Of a DNA stretch of 64,000 nucleotides, positions 22,901-34,131 are shown one piece after another. The notes under the pieces are model-generated. The model ran no database searches and was not told the origin of the DNA. It saw only the letters and a list, made by a program, of their open reading frames with translations. The position numbers and the translations under genes were made by a program. How positions within the stretch are numbered: position 1 is the stretch's first letter; every line of letters starts with the position of its first letter. Origin of the DNA: Lasioglossum baleicum (lineage: Eukaryota > Arthropoda > Insecta > Hymenoptera > Halictidae); contig NC_134948.1 of NCBI RefSeq assembly GCF_051020765.1, forward strand, positions 5,944,501-6,008,500, given 5' to 3'.

Positions 22901-23567
22901 GAGATACTTTAAACAGTTCTACTTACAACTGTAACGTTTAAATGTCTCAAAGCCATTCGCAGACTGGTTCTTAAACAAACAGGAGGAGTCCACCAAATTT
23001 TTGGTGGTGGAGTACCTTTTATCGAAATGTGTTTCAATACCTGTACAAACGATTATCTTGGATTAAGTAGATATTCTAAGAGTTGTATCGTGTATAAATT
23101 AAAATTTGCTTACATTGTTCACTTTAATCCTGACTTGTAGTTGATTCTGTATCCAATCTGCGCGCCGGGAAGATTCGAAACATCCATTGAAGAATACAGC
23201 TAATTCCAAGCCTGACATTTCTGTTTTCTGTATGAGGACTGCCAGAAACTGTAGCATTCGGTTCCATTGTCCTCCGCAAGTCCAATCTGAAGGGCAAAAA
23301 ATCGCTGGCTGATACTCGTTCGGATGCAAACAATATGGTGAACAGGAGGAAATGTGTACCTGAGAAATAGCCGCCATATAATCTATCTAAACAGCATTCT
23401 CCGTCAAGTACCAATTTCAACTTTCCAGAATGCAATTGCTGCGCTTTACCAATACGATTGTGCTGCCTTTGCGTAATGGTACGTGCGATTTTCAACAGAT
23501 CGACTGGTACCGATCCTCCTTGTACGTAGTTGCTATCCAGAAAGACTTGCAAATCTTGGATGCCCAT
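16922..23567 (-). CDS. FAM120 / constitutive coactivator of PPAR-gamma-like protein, 15 coding exons
   Basis: Exons from the start: 23360-23567, 23114-23286, 22927-23040, 22704-22850, 21761-22136, 21141-21422, 20680-21060, 20467-20605, 20266-20391, 19367-19484, 18985-19285, 18167-18411, 17961-18089, 17295-17395, 16922-17204. They give 1040 aa in frame. The N-terminus is the XPG/PIN-like domain typical of FAM120 (starts MGIQDLQ; LYGGYFSDWTCGGQWNRML; FFNG; GTPPPKIWW; DDHHQEVIAYCREN; ALLGNYIL). The FAM120 middle is clear (RRQELDAFIAQAFSPEL; ANDACGAPIPW; CCPWLYFDGKLF). The tail has RG-rich segments and an RGGQLEIAGVVVGQW block shared with mammalian FAM120A. These are RNA-binding scaffold proteins in vertebrates; the insect role is not known to me. 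The last exon encodes about ten V/I-A-P repeats. The exon 6 donor (GTTGAA) is weak. A neat alternative is a stop (TAA) directly after exon 14 if the last intron is retained. Confidence 0.88.
16950..17045 (-). repeat. V/I-A-P tripeptide-coding repeat in the FAM120 last exon
   Basis: An imperfect 9-bp tandem repeat (plus strand GGAGCAACC/GGAGCAATC) encodes alternating VAP and IAP units near the C-terminus. The frame stays open through it to GAVAAKN and the stop. Such repeats usually vary in number between alleles. Confidence 0.8.
17715..17878. mobile_element. hAT-type MITE, family A copy 3
   Basis: TIRs TAGACCGCGGATCTTTATGC and (reverse complement) TAGACTGCGGATCTTATGCA bound 164 bp in FAM120 intron 13. 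The flanks (TTGATTGC and TCGATCAC) agree at five of eight positions, a decayed target duplication at best. The interior GCAAGACACAGGAG recurs in copy 5. Confidence 0.8.
18630..18913. mobile_element. decayed piggyBac-type MITE split by a hAT MITE
   Basis: Two blocks (about 18636-18698 and 18870-18913) match, in order, the interior of the TTAA element at 22419-22612 (for example GGGTATGAGATCGATATAATAAT and GTAAACAATAGTTTGAATGATG against their counterparts there). Between them is a family-A hAT arm pair (TTTATGCAAAATAAAAATTT ... CATAAATGCATAAAAAATTC, about 18700-18850). The outer TTAA/TIR ends are not recognisable. It lies in FAM120 intron 11. Confidence 0.55.
19555..20223. mobile_element. hAT-like non-autonomous element with ACCGGTAT ends
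   Basis: The left end CAGGGACTTAATACCGG and right end (reverse complement) CAGGGACGTAAACTACCG share a CAGGGAC terminus typical of hAT elements, and the arms are rich in ACCGGTAT/ACCGAAA words in both orientations. It occupies FAM120 intron 9. No clean 8-bp duplication: the right flank holds a small local repeat (TATAAGT...CCTCCCTG). The interior carries a minus-strand open segment (about 19770-19917) ending at a GTAAGT. Confidence 0.55.
21473..21683. mobile_element. piggyBac-type MITE (CCCTTGT family), copy 1
   Basis: Ends CCCTTGTGTTGTCAACC and (reverse complement) CCCTTATGTAGTCAACC are flanked by TTAG (mutated TTAA) at 21469-21472 and TTAA at 21684-21687. It lies in FAM120 intron 5. The whole element matches the one at 61192-61393 in opposite orientation. 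Confidence 0.75.
22301..22671. mobile_element. hAT-type MITE, family A copy 5, carrying a nested element
   Basis: TIRs TAGACTCCGGATGTTTATGC and (reverse complement) TAGACTCCGGATTTGCAG are flanked by the perfect 8-bp duplication CTCATCAC (22293-22300 and 22672-22679). It is longer than its relatives because a TTAA element is inserted inside. FAM120 intron 4. Confidence 0.85.
22419..22612. mobile_element. piggyBac-type MITE nested inside a hAT MITE
   Basis: TTAA at 22415-22418 and 22613-22616 bound a 194-bp element with TIRs CCCTTTGCACTTGG and (reverse complement) CCCTTAGCACCCGA. It contains a perfect short palindrome GGTGACTCAGAGTCACC near the right end. It sits wholly inside hAT copy 5. Confidence 0.75.
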
Positions 23568-25488
23568 TTTGATCACGATTCAGTTTACGACGTAAAGTTA
23601 CTACTTAAATGCTTAAGTATTACGTACGGTGTTATCACTCTTTTTTTGCTTATTTATTAACTACAGATGAGAGTGTTTGTTTAATGTTTTGCTTGAAATA
23701 CTTTTACAACTTGAAGAAATCTGATTTCAATTTCAATAATTTCAACCTGAAATAAATACCGTTCTGTCAATAACAAGATAAAAATTTCTTTTCCAAAATA
23801 ATTTTTCTGTATATGTATCTCCTAAATTTTGTTCGTTAACAGGTGTGTTTGAAACACAGCCGATACAAAGGGCAACGTTAGGAATCTATTAAACTATTTA
23901 GTATAGTTACGTCGCGTGCTCGGAGCATTAGAAACTCTGGTAAAAGAGAGCCGCTCGTTAACAAATACGTGAGAAAAGGAAAAAAGCGAAAAAACATACA
24001 CGACGTGTATATAATATAAATTCCGGCAACGATATTAGATGATTTCCATCGCGTGTAAGGGAATACGTTTCTTTTAACGTAGAGCGTCCCATAGACGAGT
24101 CGGAAAGGAATGAGAAAAATACTGAATGATCGAAAATTTGTCATATTCGGAGCCGAAGTATGCCGACGCCATTTATTTTGTTTATATGTGGTGATTTGTA
24201 TATCGTCGGTGAGTTCTTTATCTATCGACGGAAGATTCGATCATGTCAATGCTAAGGATGACACGCGAATGGAACAAAGACAATCGGTTTCGATTAATCC
24301 CAATGTTTCTCGACGAATTGAACGTGCCCGAAAAAGAAGGACTGCTTTATAGACCGGCATGGCGAGTAAGCTGTTCGCTGTTCAGTGGGAAACTTACACA
24401 AAGGAATTCGCACGGTTTCGTGACCAGTCTCCTTTTACAAACGACACCGCGCGAATCCCACTGTATCGAATCTACGCGATTTCATCCGGGAAACGTAATG
24501 ATACTTACGTTAAATTAGCGATAATCATCGTGGCCCCAAAGAAACACAAAACACACGGGTTTTCAGAGTAGGTGACGTCGGATTCGAAAACGGAAATGAG
24601 CGCTCGGCCGCGCTCGGATATCTACGCCATTTGTCCCGGTTCCAACGGAATCCAGCATTCCCATTGGCTCATCACCGAAAGCGACAGCCATGCCGGAAAC
24701 GAATAATTTTACATTGTTTTAAAATCACCGACAACAGAAATGCAAAATATAACAGAATTATTATAGATATTTCACCGCGATCGCGTACAAAATGTACTCT
24801 TGAACGCGAGCCACCGAGTCAAAAAATTTGGTATACAAACAATAAACCGTGCTAGATAAAACAAAATTTTTGCCCGTCTTTTACACAATCGTTGTTTTCG
24901 ATACGTGTGCTACGCGCGCGCTTTATTTAAACTTTCGAAAGATATTTCTGTAAGAAGAAATCCAGAGAATAAAAAGTAACTCGGTAATGGTAAAGTATGA
25001 AACCATAACGATAGTGTGACATGATCTTTTAATATGTCCTTTTATACAAACACATTCATTCGCAGCGCAAACATGCTATCTTTTATTATACTCGATGAAT
25101 GATCCTTCTGTTGGGTCACTATAAAAAAAAGTGAGAGAAAATTGAACGAAATAAATTACAATAATAATAACAACTATAATTCGTTATCAAAGATGTAGCC
25201 TACGACGTGTCTACAATATTGTACGCGTATTACGATGGATAAACTTAAAAAAGGAAAACGCGGATATTGTACCCTTCGAATTTGTGTCTTTGTAATAACG
25301 CCGTTATCATTACAGAACACTTTAAATGCTGTGAGAGAAGCATCGACGAACACTTCTTTCCTTTTCTGTACAATTACAAGAGTTCGTTTTCGATTGCAAC
25401 GCGACGCAATCGGACACTGTGTAACCGTACATTGTACGGTTATTTATACAGTGACAAAGTTAGTCTTATGCGATACAGTTTTCATAGG
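23568..25488. other. FAM120 5' region and GRP94 3' flank
   Basis: About 1.9 kb holds no exon I can support. The half next to 23568 should contain the FAM120 5' UTR and promoter; the right end holds the endoplasmin 3' UTR (minus strand). A few 80-90 codon frames exist but have no recognisable family and no splice logic. Confidence 0.5.
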
Positions 25489-28400
25489 TTACAGTTCCTC
25501 GTGCTTTTTCTCGTCTCTCTCTTCCTCGCTCGCGTCCATATCTATAATCTTCTCCGACTCGTCTTCCTCGTCGTTATCCATCGAAGCAGATTCCTCGTCT
25601 TGCATTTCTTCTTCTATTTCTTCTTCCGGTAGCTCATCCAGAGGAATATCCAATGTTCTCCTCATCAGTTCTTCGACGCTCTGAGCAAAGGTTGCAGTTT
25701 CCCTGAGCATATATCCAGATCGAAGAGTAGCCGTTCTGAACATCATCAGAGCAATCTCTTTCGCTGTTTCATCGGCGGTATCTGCGTGCACGCGTCGCAG
25801 CAGTTCTCTGATCAATGGATGCCTCGGATTGATCTCCAGCGTCTTCTTTTGATTCAAGTAATAAGTTTTCTGTGGGTCGTCGCTTTTCTGATGAGCGTTC
25901 GAAATCGCGAGTCTCTCCATGTTTCCGGTCCAGCCAAACATACTGGCGATCAACGCGCACGGCGAGTCCGTTAGACGCTCAGAGACTTGAGCTTTGCTGA
26001 TATGATCCTTCAAGATGTCGTTCAACCATTTGATCAACGGCTCGTACGTTGTCTTCAGATATTCCATTTTCTCCTTGGCTTTGTCGCTCTCGTCAAGAGA
26101 GAAACCTTCTTTCGCCACGTTCTGGAACTTCTTGCCATCGAATTCGGGAAGAGCTGAAATCGCGTACTCGTCTACGGCTTCGGTCAAATATAGCACCTCG
26201 TATCCCTTCTTGTCCAGTCTTTCGACAAACGGAGACTTCTTCACCTCTTCCTCGGAGGAGCCTGCAATATAATAGATGTATTTCTGACTAGGCTTCATGC
26301 GGGAGACGTAATCTGCTAGAGTCGTGGTGCTTTTCTGAGTGGAGGAGTGGAAGAGCAACAGTTTCGACAGTCTAGCTCTGTTTTGAGCGTCTTCGATAAC
26401 GCCCAGTTTAATGTTTGTGCTGTATTCTTTCCAGAACTTCTCGTACTCTTCTCTAGGAATCTTCTTGATCATGTCTAACACCTTCCTGATCAGTTTCTTC
26501 TTGATTACCTTGATCAACTTGTGTTGTTGCAAGTTCTCACGAGACACGTTCAGCGGCAAGTCATCGCTGTCGACGATACCGCGAATGAACGACAAATAGT
26601 TTGGCATCATATCGGTGAATTTGTCGGTGATAAACACTCGCCTAACGTATAATTTAATGTTATCGGACTTGGTGCCGTAACGATTGAAGCTATCTCCAGG
26701 TTGTACTTTCGGAATAAAAAGAAGCGACTTGAAGGTAACTTCGCCTTCTGCTACGAAGTGAATCTTTCCCAAAGGTTCTTGAGTGTCTTTCGTCAACGCT
26801 TTGTAAAAGTCGCTGTAATCTTTCTCCTCGACTTCCGATGGTTTCATGGTCCATATAGGCTTCGAATCGTTTAGCAATTCCCAATCCCAGACGGTTTTGT
26901 CGACTTTCTTCGTCTTCTTTTCTTCTTCGGCATCCTCCACCTTCGCGTCGTCTTCCTCGTCCGATACTTTATCCTCGTCTAACTCTTCTTTCTTGCTCTC
27001 GTCTTCCTTTATGGGTTTCTCGTCGTCGTCTTCTTCTTCGTCCACTTGAATAACTTTGCTGCTCCACAGATATATGGGGAAGTTGATAAACTGCGAGTAC
27101 TTCTTCACCAAGTTTCTGATAGTGTCCTCTTCCAGGAAATCCAACGCTTCGTCCTTCAGATGAAGACTGCAACCACAAATCAATTAATTCATTGAATAAC
27201 TTTACTTTAATATTGAAAATATAGTATTGGGTTGGCAAATAAGTTCGTTCGGTTTTTGTGATTTATTCCAATGTAAAAAACCGAACGAACTTATTTGCCA
27301 ACCCAATACATAATAGCTAGACTGCAGATCTTTATGGCTTATGAAAATTTTCAAAAAATGCTAGAATATAATATTTGATAGGATTTGGGTAAATTTTTAT
27401 TGGTTTTGGATCTCTACAGCTTCTTGCAACTTTCTTAAAATTTGTCTATAAAAATTGAAAATTACATAAACATCCGCAATCTAATAATAGCAAATGTTAT
27501 TTTCTGTACCTGACTGTTGTTCCCCTCTTCAAGGAATCCCCTCTCGGATCCTCGACGATACTGTAGCTGGAGCTATCCGACTGCCAAATGTATTGTTTGT
27601 CGTCGTTGTGCTTGGACGTGACAACCACAGTGTTAGATACTAAGAAAGCAGAGTAGAAACCTACTCCAAACTGACCAATCATATCGTTTAGATCCTGAGT
27701 GTTCGAAGTCTCTTGCATTTTGCCCAAGAATTCAGCTGTGCCAGACTTTGCGATTGTTCCCAGATTATTAATCAGTTCTTTCTTCGTCATACCGATACCA
27801 GAGTCAGTTAGACTCAATATTTTGTTCTCTTTGTCCGATTTAATCCTGATCACCAACTCGGGATTATTGTCTAGGACATTCTTCTCTGTTAGGGATAATA
27901 ATCTGATCTTATCCAAAGCATCGGAAGCATTGGATATCAGTTCTCTAAGGAATATATCTTTGTTGCGGTACAGTGAATTAATAATAAGTTTCATGATACG
28001 ATTGACTTCAGTCTGGAATACAAATTTTTCAGCCTTTTCTCTCAGTTCCTTCATTTGCGCTACATTTAATCCATCCAACTTTATCGCTTCCTCTTCTCTC
28101 TGAACGGCTTGGTCATCTACGAAACACATGAGCAATTATTATTGATGTGACAAGTTAGTTTCAACAACGAGTTAACTGTTTGTAAACAGCATAAACGTGA
28201 GTTGCACAGTCTATTTAAATCTAGGATAATCGAGGGAAGGAGACATTCCTCTACCTGCTTTAACACAGTCACCAGCAATTATTATCGATGCAACAAGTTA
28301 GTTTCAACAGCGAGTTAACTACATATTTGTAAACAATGTAGACATGATTACAACGGTCCATTTAAATTTGACCAGAATAATCGAGCGAAGGGGGCGTTTC

Positions 28401-28724
28401 TATGTCTGCTACGAGTAACTGTGTATCAATCAAAGATTGGCGAATAAAACAAGGTGGGAAAGTAAAAAAGAAAACAGAAACTCTGTATAACCTGTTCGAG
28501 ATGCTTCCCGACTGACGCCCAAATCGTTTTCCACGGTTCCAACATCTTCCTCGACTTGATCATCTGCTCTGGCGAATCCTAAACAACAACGAGCAGGAAA
28601 ATTTTTATTGCGATACGGTTAACATGTAAGTCTGAACACGTTTTTCCTCGATAATTATCGTTGTACTGTGTAACGTACCTGCCAGAAGAAACAGGACCGA
28701 CACCAATATTAACGCTTTTTTCAT
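25489..28724 (-). CDS. HSP90B1: endoplasmin (GRP94/Gp93, ER Hsp90), 4 exons
   Basis: Exons: 28679-28724, 28492-28578, 27510-28116, 25489-27166; 805 aa, the usual GRP94 length. It is the ATP-dependent Hsp90 chaperone of the ER lumen, folding secreted and membrane clients. A signal peptide (MKKALILVSVLFLLAGFARA) spans exons 1-2. The N-terminal ATPase has ELISNASDALDKIR, DSGIGMTKKELINNLGTIAKSG and GQFGVGFYSAFL. An acidic charged linker precedes the middle domain. The middle and C-terminal dimerisation domains are complete in one large exon. The protein ends KKHEEL, a variant ER-retrieval signal in place of KDEL. Intron 3 holds a mariner hairpin and a hAT MITE back to back; intron 2 holds a tandem duplication. 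A perfect ER-stress element lies about 150 bp upstream of the ATG. Confidence 0.97.
27227..27306. mobile_element. mariner MITE made almost only of its two TIRs
   Basis: An 80-bp hairpin whose ends TTGGGTTGGCAAATAAGTTC are perfect inverted copies, flanked by TA (27225-27226 and 27307-27308). The TIR is that of mariner-family elements common in bees and other insects. Only about 20 bp lie between the paired arms. Confidence 0.9.
27318..27483. mobile_element. hAT-type MITE, family A copy 6
   Basis: TIRs TAGACTGCAGATCTTTATGG and (reverse complement) TAGATTGCGGATGTTTATGT bound 166 bp, flanked by the perfect duplication ATAATAGC (27310-27317 and 27484-27491). It starts 11 bp after the mariner hairpin, in HSP90B1 intron 3. 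Confidence 0.85.
28131..28412. repeat. two-copy tandem duplication (period about 143 bp) in HSP90B1 intron 2
   Basis: The segment starting AGCAATTATTATTGATG (28131) recurs at 28274 as AGCAATTATTATCGATG and stays similar through ACAAGTTAGTTTCAACA, GAGTTAACT and AATCGAG to about 28412, with substitutions and small gaps. Confidence 0.8.
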
Positions 28725-28876
28725 TGCTGTCGTGAAACGTTCACGAATAATCGCAGGAAAAATAGCGGAAACGTACGGGACCCGCGACAAACACTACGCT
28801 TCGTTGTTTCAACACCGACTGTCATACAATCCAGCCACGACGATGTGTTATAACAAGAGGAATCCTGGAAGATCCA

Positions 28877-28895
28877 CCAATCGGATGGACCCACG
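28877..28895 (+). promoter_or_regulatory. ER stress response element (CCAAT-N9-CCACG) of HSP90B1
   Basis: CCAAT at 28877-28881 is followed by exactly nine bases and CCACG at 28891-28895, an exact match to the ERSE consensus bound by NF-Y with ATF6/XBP1. It lies 153-171 bp upstream of the endoplasmin ATG, a gene classically induced by the unfolded-protein response. The element works in either orientation. Confidence 0.8.
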
Positions 28896-29702
28896 CAATG
28901 TAGAATAACCAATCAAAGATAAGCCGGCTGCAGCTCGGTCCAAATGTCCTCATCCCATTGGCGGATAAATGCAACACATGGCATTCGGCAATTCCAGAAG
29001 TTTCTATTCTAATTCTGTTAATTTCAAATGAAATTCCTATTAACATGCTTGTTCCATTAATTTTCATTGTATCTGTTCGCTCATAAATATATAATTATCC
29101 GAAAGAAAGGTAATTAGAAGAAAGGCGATTAGATTATTATCGATTGCGCGTCGAATGGTAAGTTAGCGACTACTACTCCGTCGGTAACACAGATTACTGT
29201 AACGACCGCCGGTAATCTTTTCCCGCCAATATAATTCGTATATGAATACGAATTTATGGTTCCTTATCGTTTCACGTTCGTTCATGTCGGAAAATACATT
29301 AATATTAAATGTCCTTTGATAAGAACAAGTTGATATACGATCGATTCAACGTTACAGATCATTGATCGCCGGCAGCGATAGAAACAAGTCGTTGAGGAAG
29401 CAGATCATTTGAAAAAACAAAGACCGGATATTACCGTTGCGCGCTACAAAATGACACCAAGGATATTGAAATCCTAATAGGTTTTATTTATATTCTACAT
29501 GTATATATGTGCATATGTGTACAAGTATACGTGTATTATATACATATATAGAGTCTATTATAGGATCTATTTATCCTGATCCGTCTCTTGCGTCAATTTG
29601 ACACAGTTTTCCCGAAATAAGTTATACCGTTCTGTTATTTGTGGGTAAACCTGCTCGAAACATCGTGACTTTTGTTTTCTTAATACGATCGACACTCGTA
29701 AC

Positions 29703-29901
29703 TAGACTACGGATTTTAAGCAAAATAAAAATTATCTCTCTCTCTCTATCTGTTGCAAAACTTTCAAATTGTTTTTTTCCTTTAATTATTTTAAAAGGTC
29801 AACAATAACATATCCCCACTCTTTTCAATTCTCTTAATCCTTGCACTATTTCAAACTATAGCGACTCAATTTTATTATAAATGCATAAAATCCGCAGTAT
29901 A
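29703..29901. mobile_element. hAT-type MITE, family A copy 7
   Basis: Left TIR TAGACTACGGATTTTAAGCA and right TIR (reverse complement of ATGCATAAAATCCGCAGTAT) bound about 199 bp. The right terminus is mutated and I could not align an 8-bp duplication. Confidence 0.75.
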
Positions 29902-31503
29902 AATGTAAACTCGTCGATTTGAATAAAAATATGTACATCGAAAAATAATAACTGTTTACCATATTGTTATTTCATCGATCTTTTACCGCTGTGTCAATTT
30001 GAATCCGAGTACGCTAGGAGGTCCTGTTTAGGGTAGTTATAGCGAGTCCGAAGGAGGTCGAGCATCCATGAAATTGTTTAAATAATTGTCTATGAAAAGA
30101 GAAAGAAAAGGTCGCGTCGTTCGCACAGTACGTAGAATGATTCTTCCGAAGAGATAGAGCGAGCTGATGCATAGAGTTTTGCCCTGCACGTACTAGGGAT
30201 CGTCCTATGTCCTATACTATACACTATATGTGTATATATGTATGTACGAACATGTACAACACATATATATAGCAAACCACCGATAGGAAATCGGTATTGG
30301 GAATTGATCACGCGTGAAATTTTTGCCGATACACGTGTTGTGGCTGTTTGGTCGTTATGGATACGTTCTACAGACTATTGTATGGACATTGTACACGACA
30401 GCACACCTTGTTTTCCTATGTGAGCGTGGTGTCGATCAACGTACGTACATACATGTGGTGTGATCCACTGTATGTCGTCCTATCGAATGCGACCAGCCGC
30501 GTCAAAGGGACCATCTACCGTCATTCGCCTTCCGGTCTTCTTCGGAGTAGTCACGAATTTTTCCTGCTTCTTTATCCTGATCCTCGACGGTTGTCGTTCC
30601 GTCAAGAATCATCTACAAAATTGGCGCGCATGATTCCGACTTCCTCCTCTTAGGATCGAGGTAAGTACAAAGTAAACGTATAGAAGATAAAAGACTAATT
30701 AAGAGACTTAATAACAGCTCGTAATTAGCGTTTTACAATATTTTCGGCAACGGGTGTCCACAGCGTTCTAGAACAGTATAAATATGTATAATTAACGAAA
30801 ACAATTTTGGTATCTAGCTGATCACGAGAAAAGGTGCGCGCGGTACGCAGATTATGCTAATCGATCGGACGTACGACAAATTACATTAGAATCGAATCGA
30901 TACTTTTTCCTCCTACTCTTCGTGCAATTGCGAAATTGAGATCCGCTCGCAGCGTTTCGTCCTTCGTCGACATTTCATTAATTAAATATAGGCCGGGTAT
31001 TTGATAAAGCCAGACCATTAGCCACGCTCTGCAATCGAATAAAATGACACGTTTGTTTTACATTATTTCGCAAGAGCTCGTCAACAGGGGACACCGCGTA
31101 TTCCTCGGTGATTTGAAAAAATGAAAAAAGTCGAAGCGGCAGGTGCAGTAAGCCTGGGATTAGCGTGCACATCAGAGCAAACCAGACCGATACCGCAACT
31201 CCCACTCTTCGCGTAAATCCCACCAGTTCCGCTCCCGTTATCTTTCTCTGTCTTTTTAGAACGACTGCGAATATTGAAAAGCATTTAGCAAAGGATTCGA
31301 CCGTGCACCTAAATGGAACGTTCGATGGTGTAACTGTAGGTTCGCTCGATATTGCCTGTGTCGTACGTGTATTGTTTGTAGAGTAGATTAAACTACGTGG
31401 CACAATTAGCTATCTCTTTCCTGGAGATTCGGCGTCATTCTTGTCGCGTGAGTCAACGCGTCATGTTGCAACGGTGAGGAGAACGGGTTTTCCTCTTTCA
31501 GGG

Positions 31504-32645
31504 ATGTTCTTTAACAGACCGCAGAGCGCGACGACCAGACAAGAGACTGAGATGATCAATAAGGCCCAACGGGCCATACACACAGCCACGGATTCTATAG
31601 AGAAGCTGCGTTTGCTCTGCCTGGCCAGAGGTGCCAATGGTATTCTCGGTTTGGGTAGGTGAGTTGACAATAAACTGCTGAAAGCGATCCTGAAAGCAAA
31701 AGACAGCCGACTCCCATTATTTTCACTTTTGATTTTCATTTCCAGAGCGTTTCGTCGTATGGACGACGATGGGAACAAGAAGCTGAACCTCGAGGAGTTC
31801 ACGAAAGGTCTGGGGGAGACGGGCCTGGACATTTCCGAGGATGAGGTGAAAGAGATGTTCGAGAAACTCGACACCGACGACGACGGGAACATCAGCGTCG
31901 ACGAATTCATCGTTGCCATACGGGTACCGGAAGTTCTAGATCTCGATGGCCGCGGTTCTCAAGGTATCGGATTGCGATCTCGACGATGACGATGCGTTTT
32001 GTTGCGCAGCCTCCACTGTCGCAGAGCCGCAAGAACGTGGTGGATCAGGCGTTCAAGAAGCTGGACAAAACTGGCGACGGTGTGATCACGATCGACGATC
32101 TCAAAGGAATCTATAACGTCAAATGTCATCCTCGTTATATAAGCGGGGAGGAGAGCGAGGAGAGCATCCTGAACAAGTTCCTGGGCAATTTCGAGCAAAA
32201 CAATACCAGGGACGGCACCGTGAGGACTGTTTTACATACATTATATCCGTGGTTGCCAGGAAAAACAACGCATATCACAATTTTGAGCTTTATAATATCG
32301 GATTTACGTATTTTACCAGAAAAAAAGTCATGAAAACAAATTCGAAAGGCTCAAAGCATTAGTGAGGCAATACCTCGGATGTGGAAGTATGCGACATGCG
32401 GCGTTCTTCCTTGCAACCACAGATATATTTTCCAAACGTTCTCCTTCTTGATACATATATAGCTGCGCCTATAAGCAGAACATCTCGTACCGATGAAACA
32501 TCGATCTTTGATCACCTGAAACTTAATTCCACGTTAATTTCAGGTCACCGAGGAGGAGTTCATGAACTATTACAGCGCGATCAGCGCGAGCATCGACCAT
32601 GACGCGTACTTCGATTTAATGATGCGGAATGCTTACAAGCTGTGA
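31504..32645 (+). CDS. CAPSL: calcyphosin-like EF-hand protein
   Basis: Exons: 31504-31658, 31746-31923, 32010-32219, 32544-32645; 214 aa, matching the CAPS/CAPSL length. It is a calcium-binding protein of the calmodulin superfamily. The family signature EKLRLLCLARG precedes four EF-hands: the first (about DDDGNKKLNLEE), the second (DTDDDGNISVDE) and the third (DKTGDGVITIDD) have good calcium loops; the fourth (NTRDGTVTEEE) is shortened. The C-terminus EEFMNYYSAISASID...MMRNAYKL is characteristic of CAPSL. The start is the ATG at 31504, just inside a strong acceptor (polypyrimidine then CAG ending 31500), so an upstream non-coding exon is likely; the frame also runs open upstream to about 31441 without another ATG. 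Confidence 0.92.
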
Positions 32646-34131
32646 ACTTTGAACGCAACTATAGCCTACACGGAATTATCGGCTTTATCAAGGACGTTAA
32701 GCTTTCACGGTCAATGCCGACAGCAAACCTATGCAGCTTGGTTATCCGCGCAGCACACTTGTGTTCATTATTTACGAACCGAACAGTAAACATACTCGGT
32801 CCTTTCTATCTTTATTTATCTCTTTCTCCCTCTCTCTCTCTCTCGAATGCTGTAAGGCCTCCTTTATGTAATAATGAATGATTTAAAAAAGGTTAAATGC
32901 AACCCGGTTTTCTCGGGGCGCAGTTGATCGGTGATTCAGCCATTCAATAATGAGGGCACCGAGCAAATAATCTTGCAAAATAAGCTCCATTGTTCTTCAT
33001 AGACGTTCGACAGCGGTTCTCAGTCGAGTCTACGAACCACGGATGTTGCTCGACAATCCGCAAATAAAATTACTCCGGGAAGCCGGCTGCACTGTGTTGA
33101 TCGTGTTGGGAACCTCTGCAATTCAATTATTATCCCATTATACAATTATATGAATCATATGTGTGCATAGTGTATAAGGAACAGAAGTTGGTTACAGGGT
33201 CCAATACAGCATAAACATGTATGTATATCTACAATCTACATCGTACACTTATACTTGCTTACCTACTGGAAACGGCGAGATCCTAGAGACACACGATCGA
33301 TTATACCCTTGTTAAAGTTTGATTGCTACTTCAGCCTGTGTTTTATCAAGTTCAACACGTTACACTTTACACGCCGAAAGAAGTAAAACGTGGAAACTCA
33401 AATGTACTGCTTTACATAAAATACAATTTTATTATCATTCTGATATTATATGAAACGTGAAATATTCTAATAAACGTTTATACTTAATCTTAATACGTGT
33501 ACCATGTCACATAATTTGCCTAACGACAACTTATTATCGCTATTTTTTATTGCCAGCTTGCAATATAAGCTTTTACCGCTGCGCGTGCGGTTAAATATTA
33601 TCGCGTCGATGCACAATCCAACGATTTCTTGCAGTTATTCAATATTTATTAGCCAGCTTGCGGTATCAGAGAACAATCTTATCGTGGAAGATAAGGAATC
33701 AAATGTCCACCTAAATTGTATCTGAAAGGTTATCGCGACAGAATGTACCTAACTAGTTAGGATATGCTTAGAGTTTATACTACACGCAGAAAATTATCCA
33801 GATGGTTTAATTAGCTTCAAAAGGCACTGAGAATATACATATGCATACGAGCTCCAGATGTTAGAGACTTTAACGATCTTCTTACATTTATGTACTTGTC
33901 GCGCGTTTGCATCTAAATCGATACGTAAAATACTTTTTTTAGGTGAATCCCGTTTACGTAATATTTATAACTTCCGTCTGTCAAAGTATTGCATACATTA
34001 GCAACGGTGACTGGATGAAATGAACGCAGACCGCGCAAAAACAAATTCTCCGTGGAGTACCTCCTACATATACGTTTCTTTATCGGATCAATACCAAATT
34101 AACTAAAAATCGGATGAAAAGAAAAAAAATT
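32646..34131. other. CAPSL 3' flank
   Basis: 1.5 kb with no coding exon: CAPSL 3' UTR, a short (CT)n run at about 32816-32842, and AT-rich spacer up to the tRNA. Confidence 0.5.

Larger units (their letters stand above)
28725..31500. other. HSP90B1 promoter region and CAPSL 5' region
   Basis: No protein-coding exon is supported over 2.8 kb. The left part is the HSP90B1 promoter (ERSE at 28877-28895, further CCAAT boxes near 28909 and 28953). A hAT MITE lies at 29703-29901. A donor GTAAGT at 30661 and an acceptor TTCCTCTTTCAG ending at 31500 could define a 5' non-coding exon and intron of the calcyphosin-like gene. Confidence 0.5.

Noticed and set aside
24110..24571. Three short plus-strand frames between FAM120 and HSP90B1
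   Set aside because: No similarity I recognise, no consistent splice sites and no codon periodicity.
30978..31403. 141-codon minus-strand frame with a hydrophobic stretch upstream of CAPSL
   Set aside because: No recognisable family, no splice partners, and it overlaps the likely CAPSL 5' intron.
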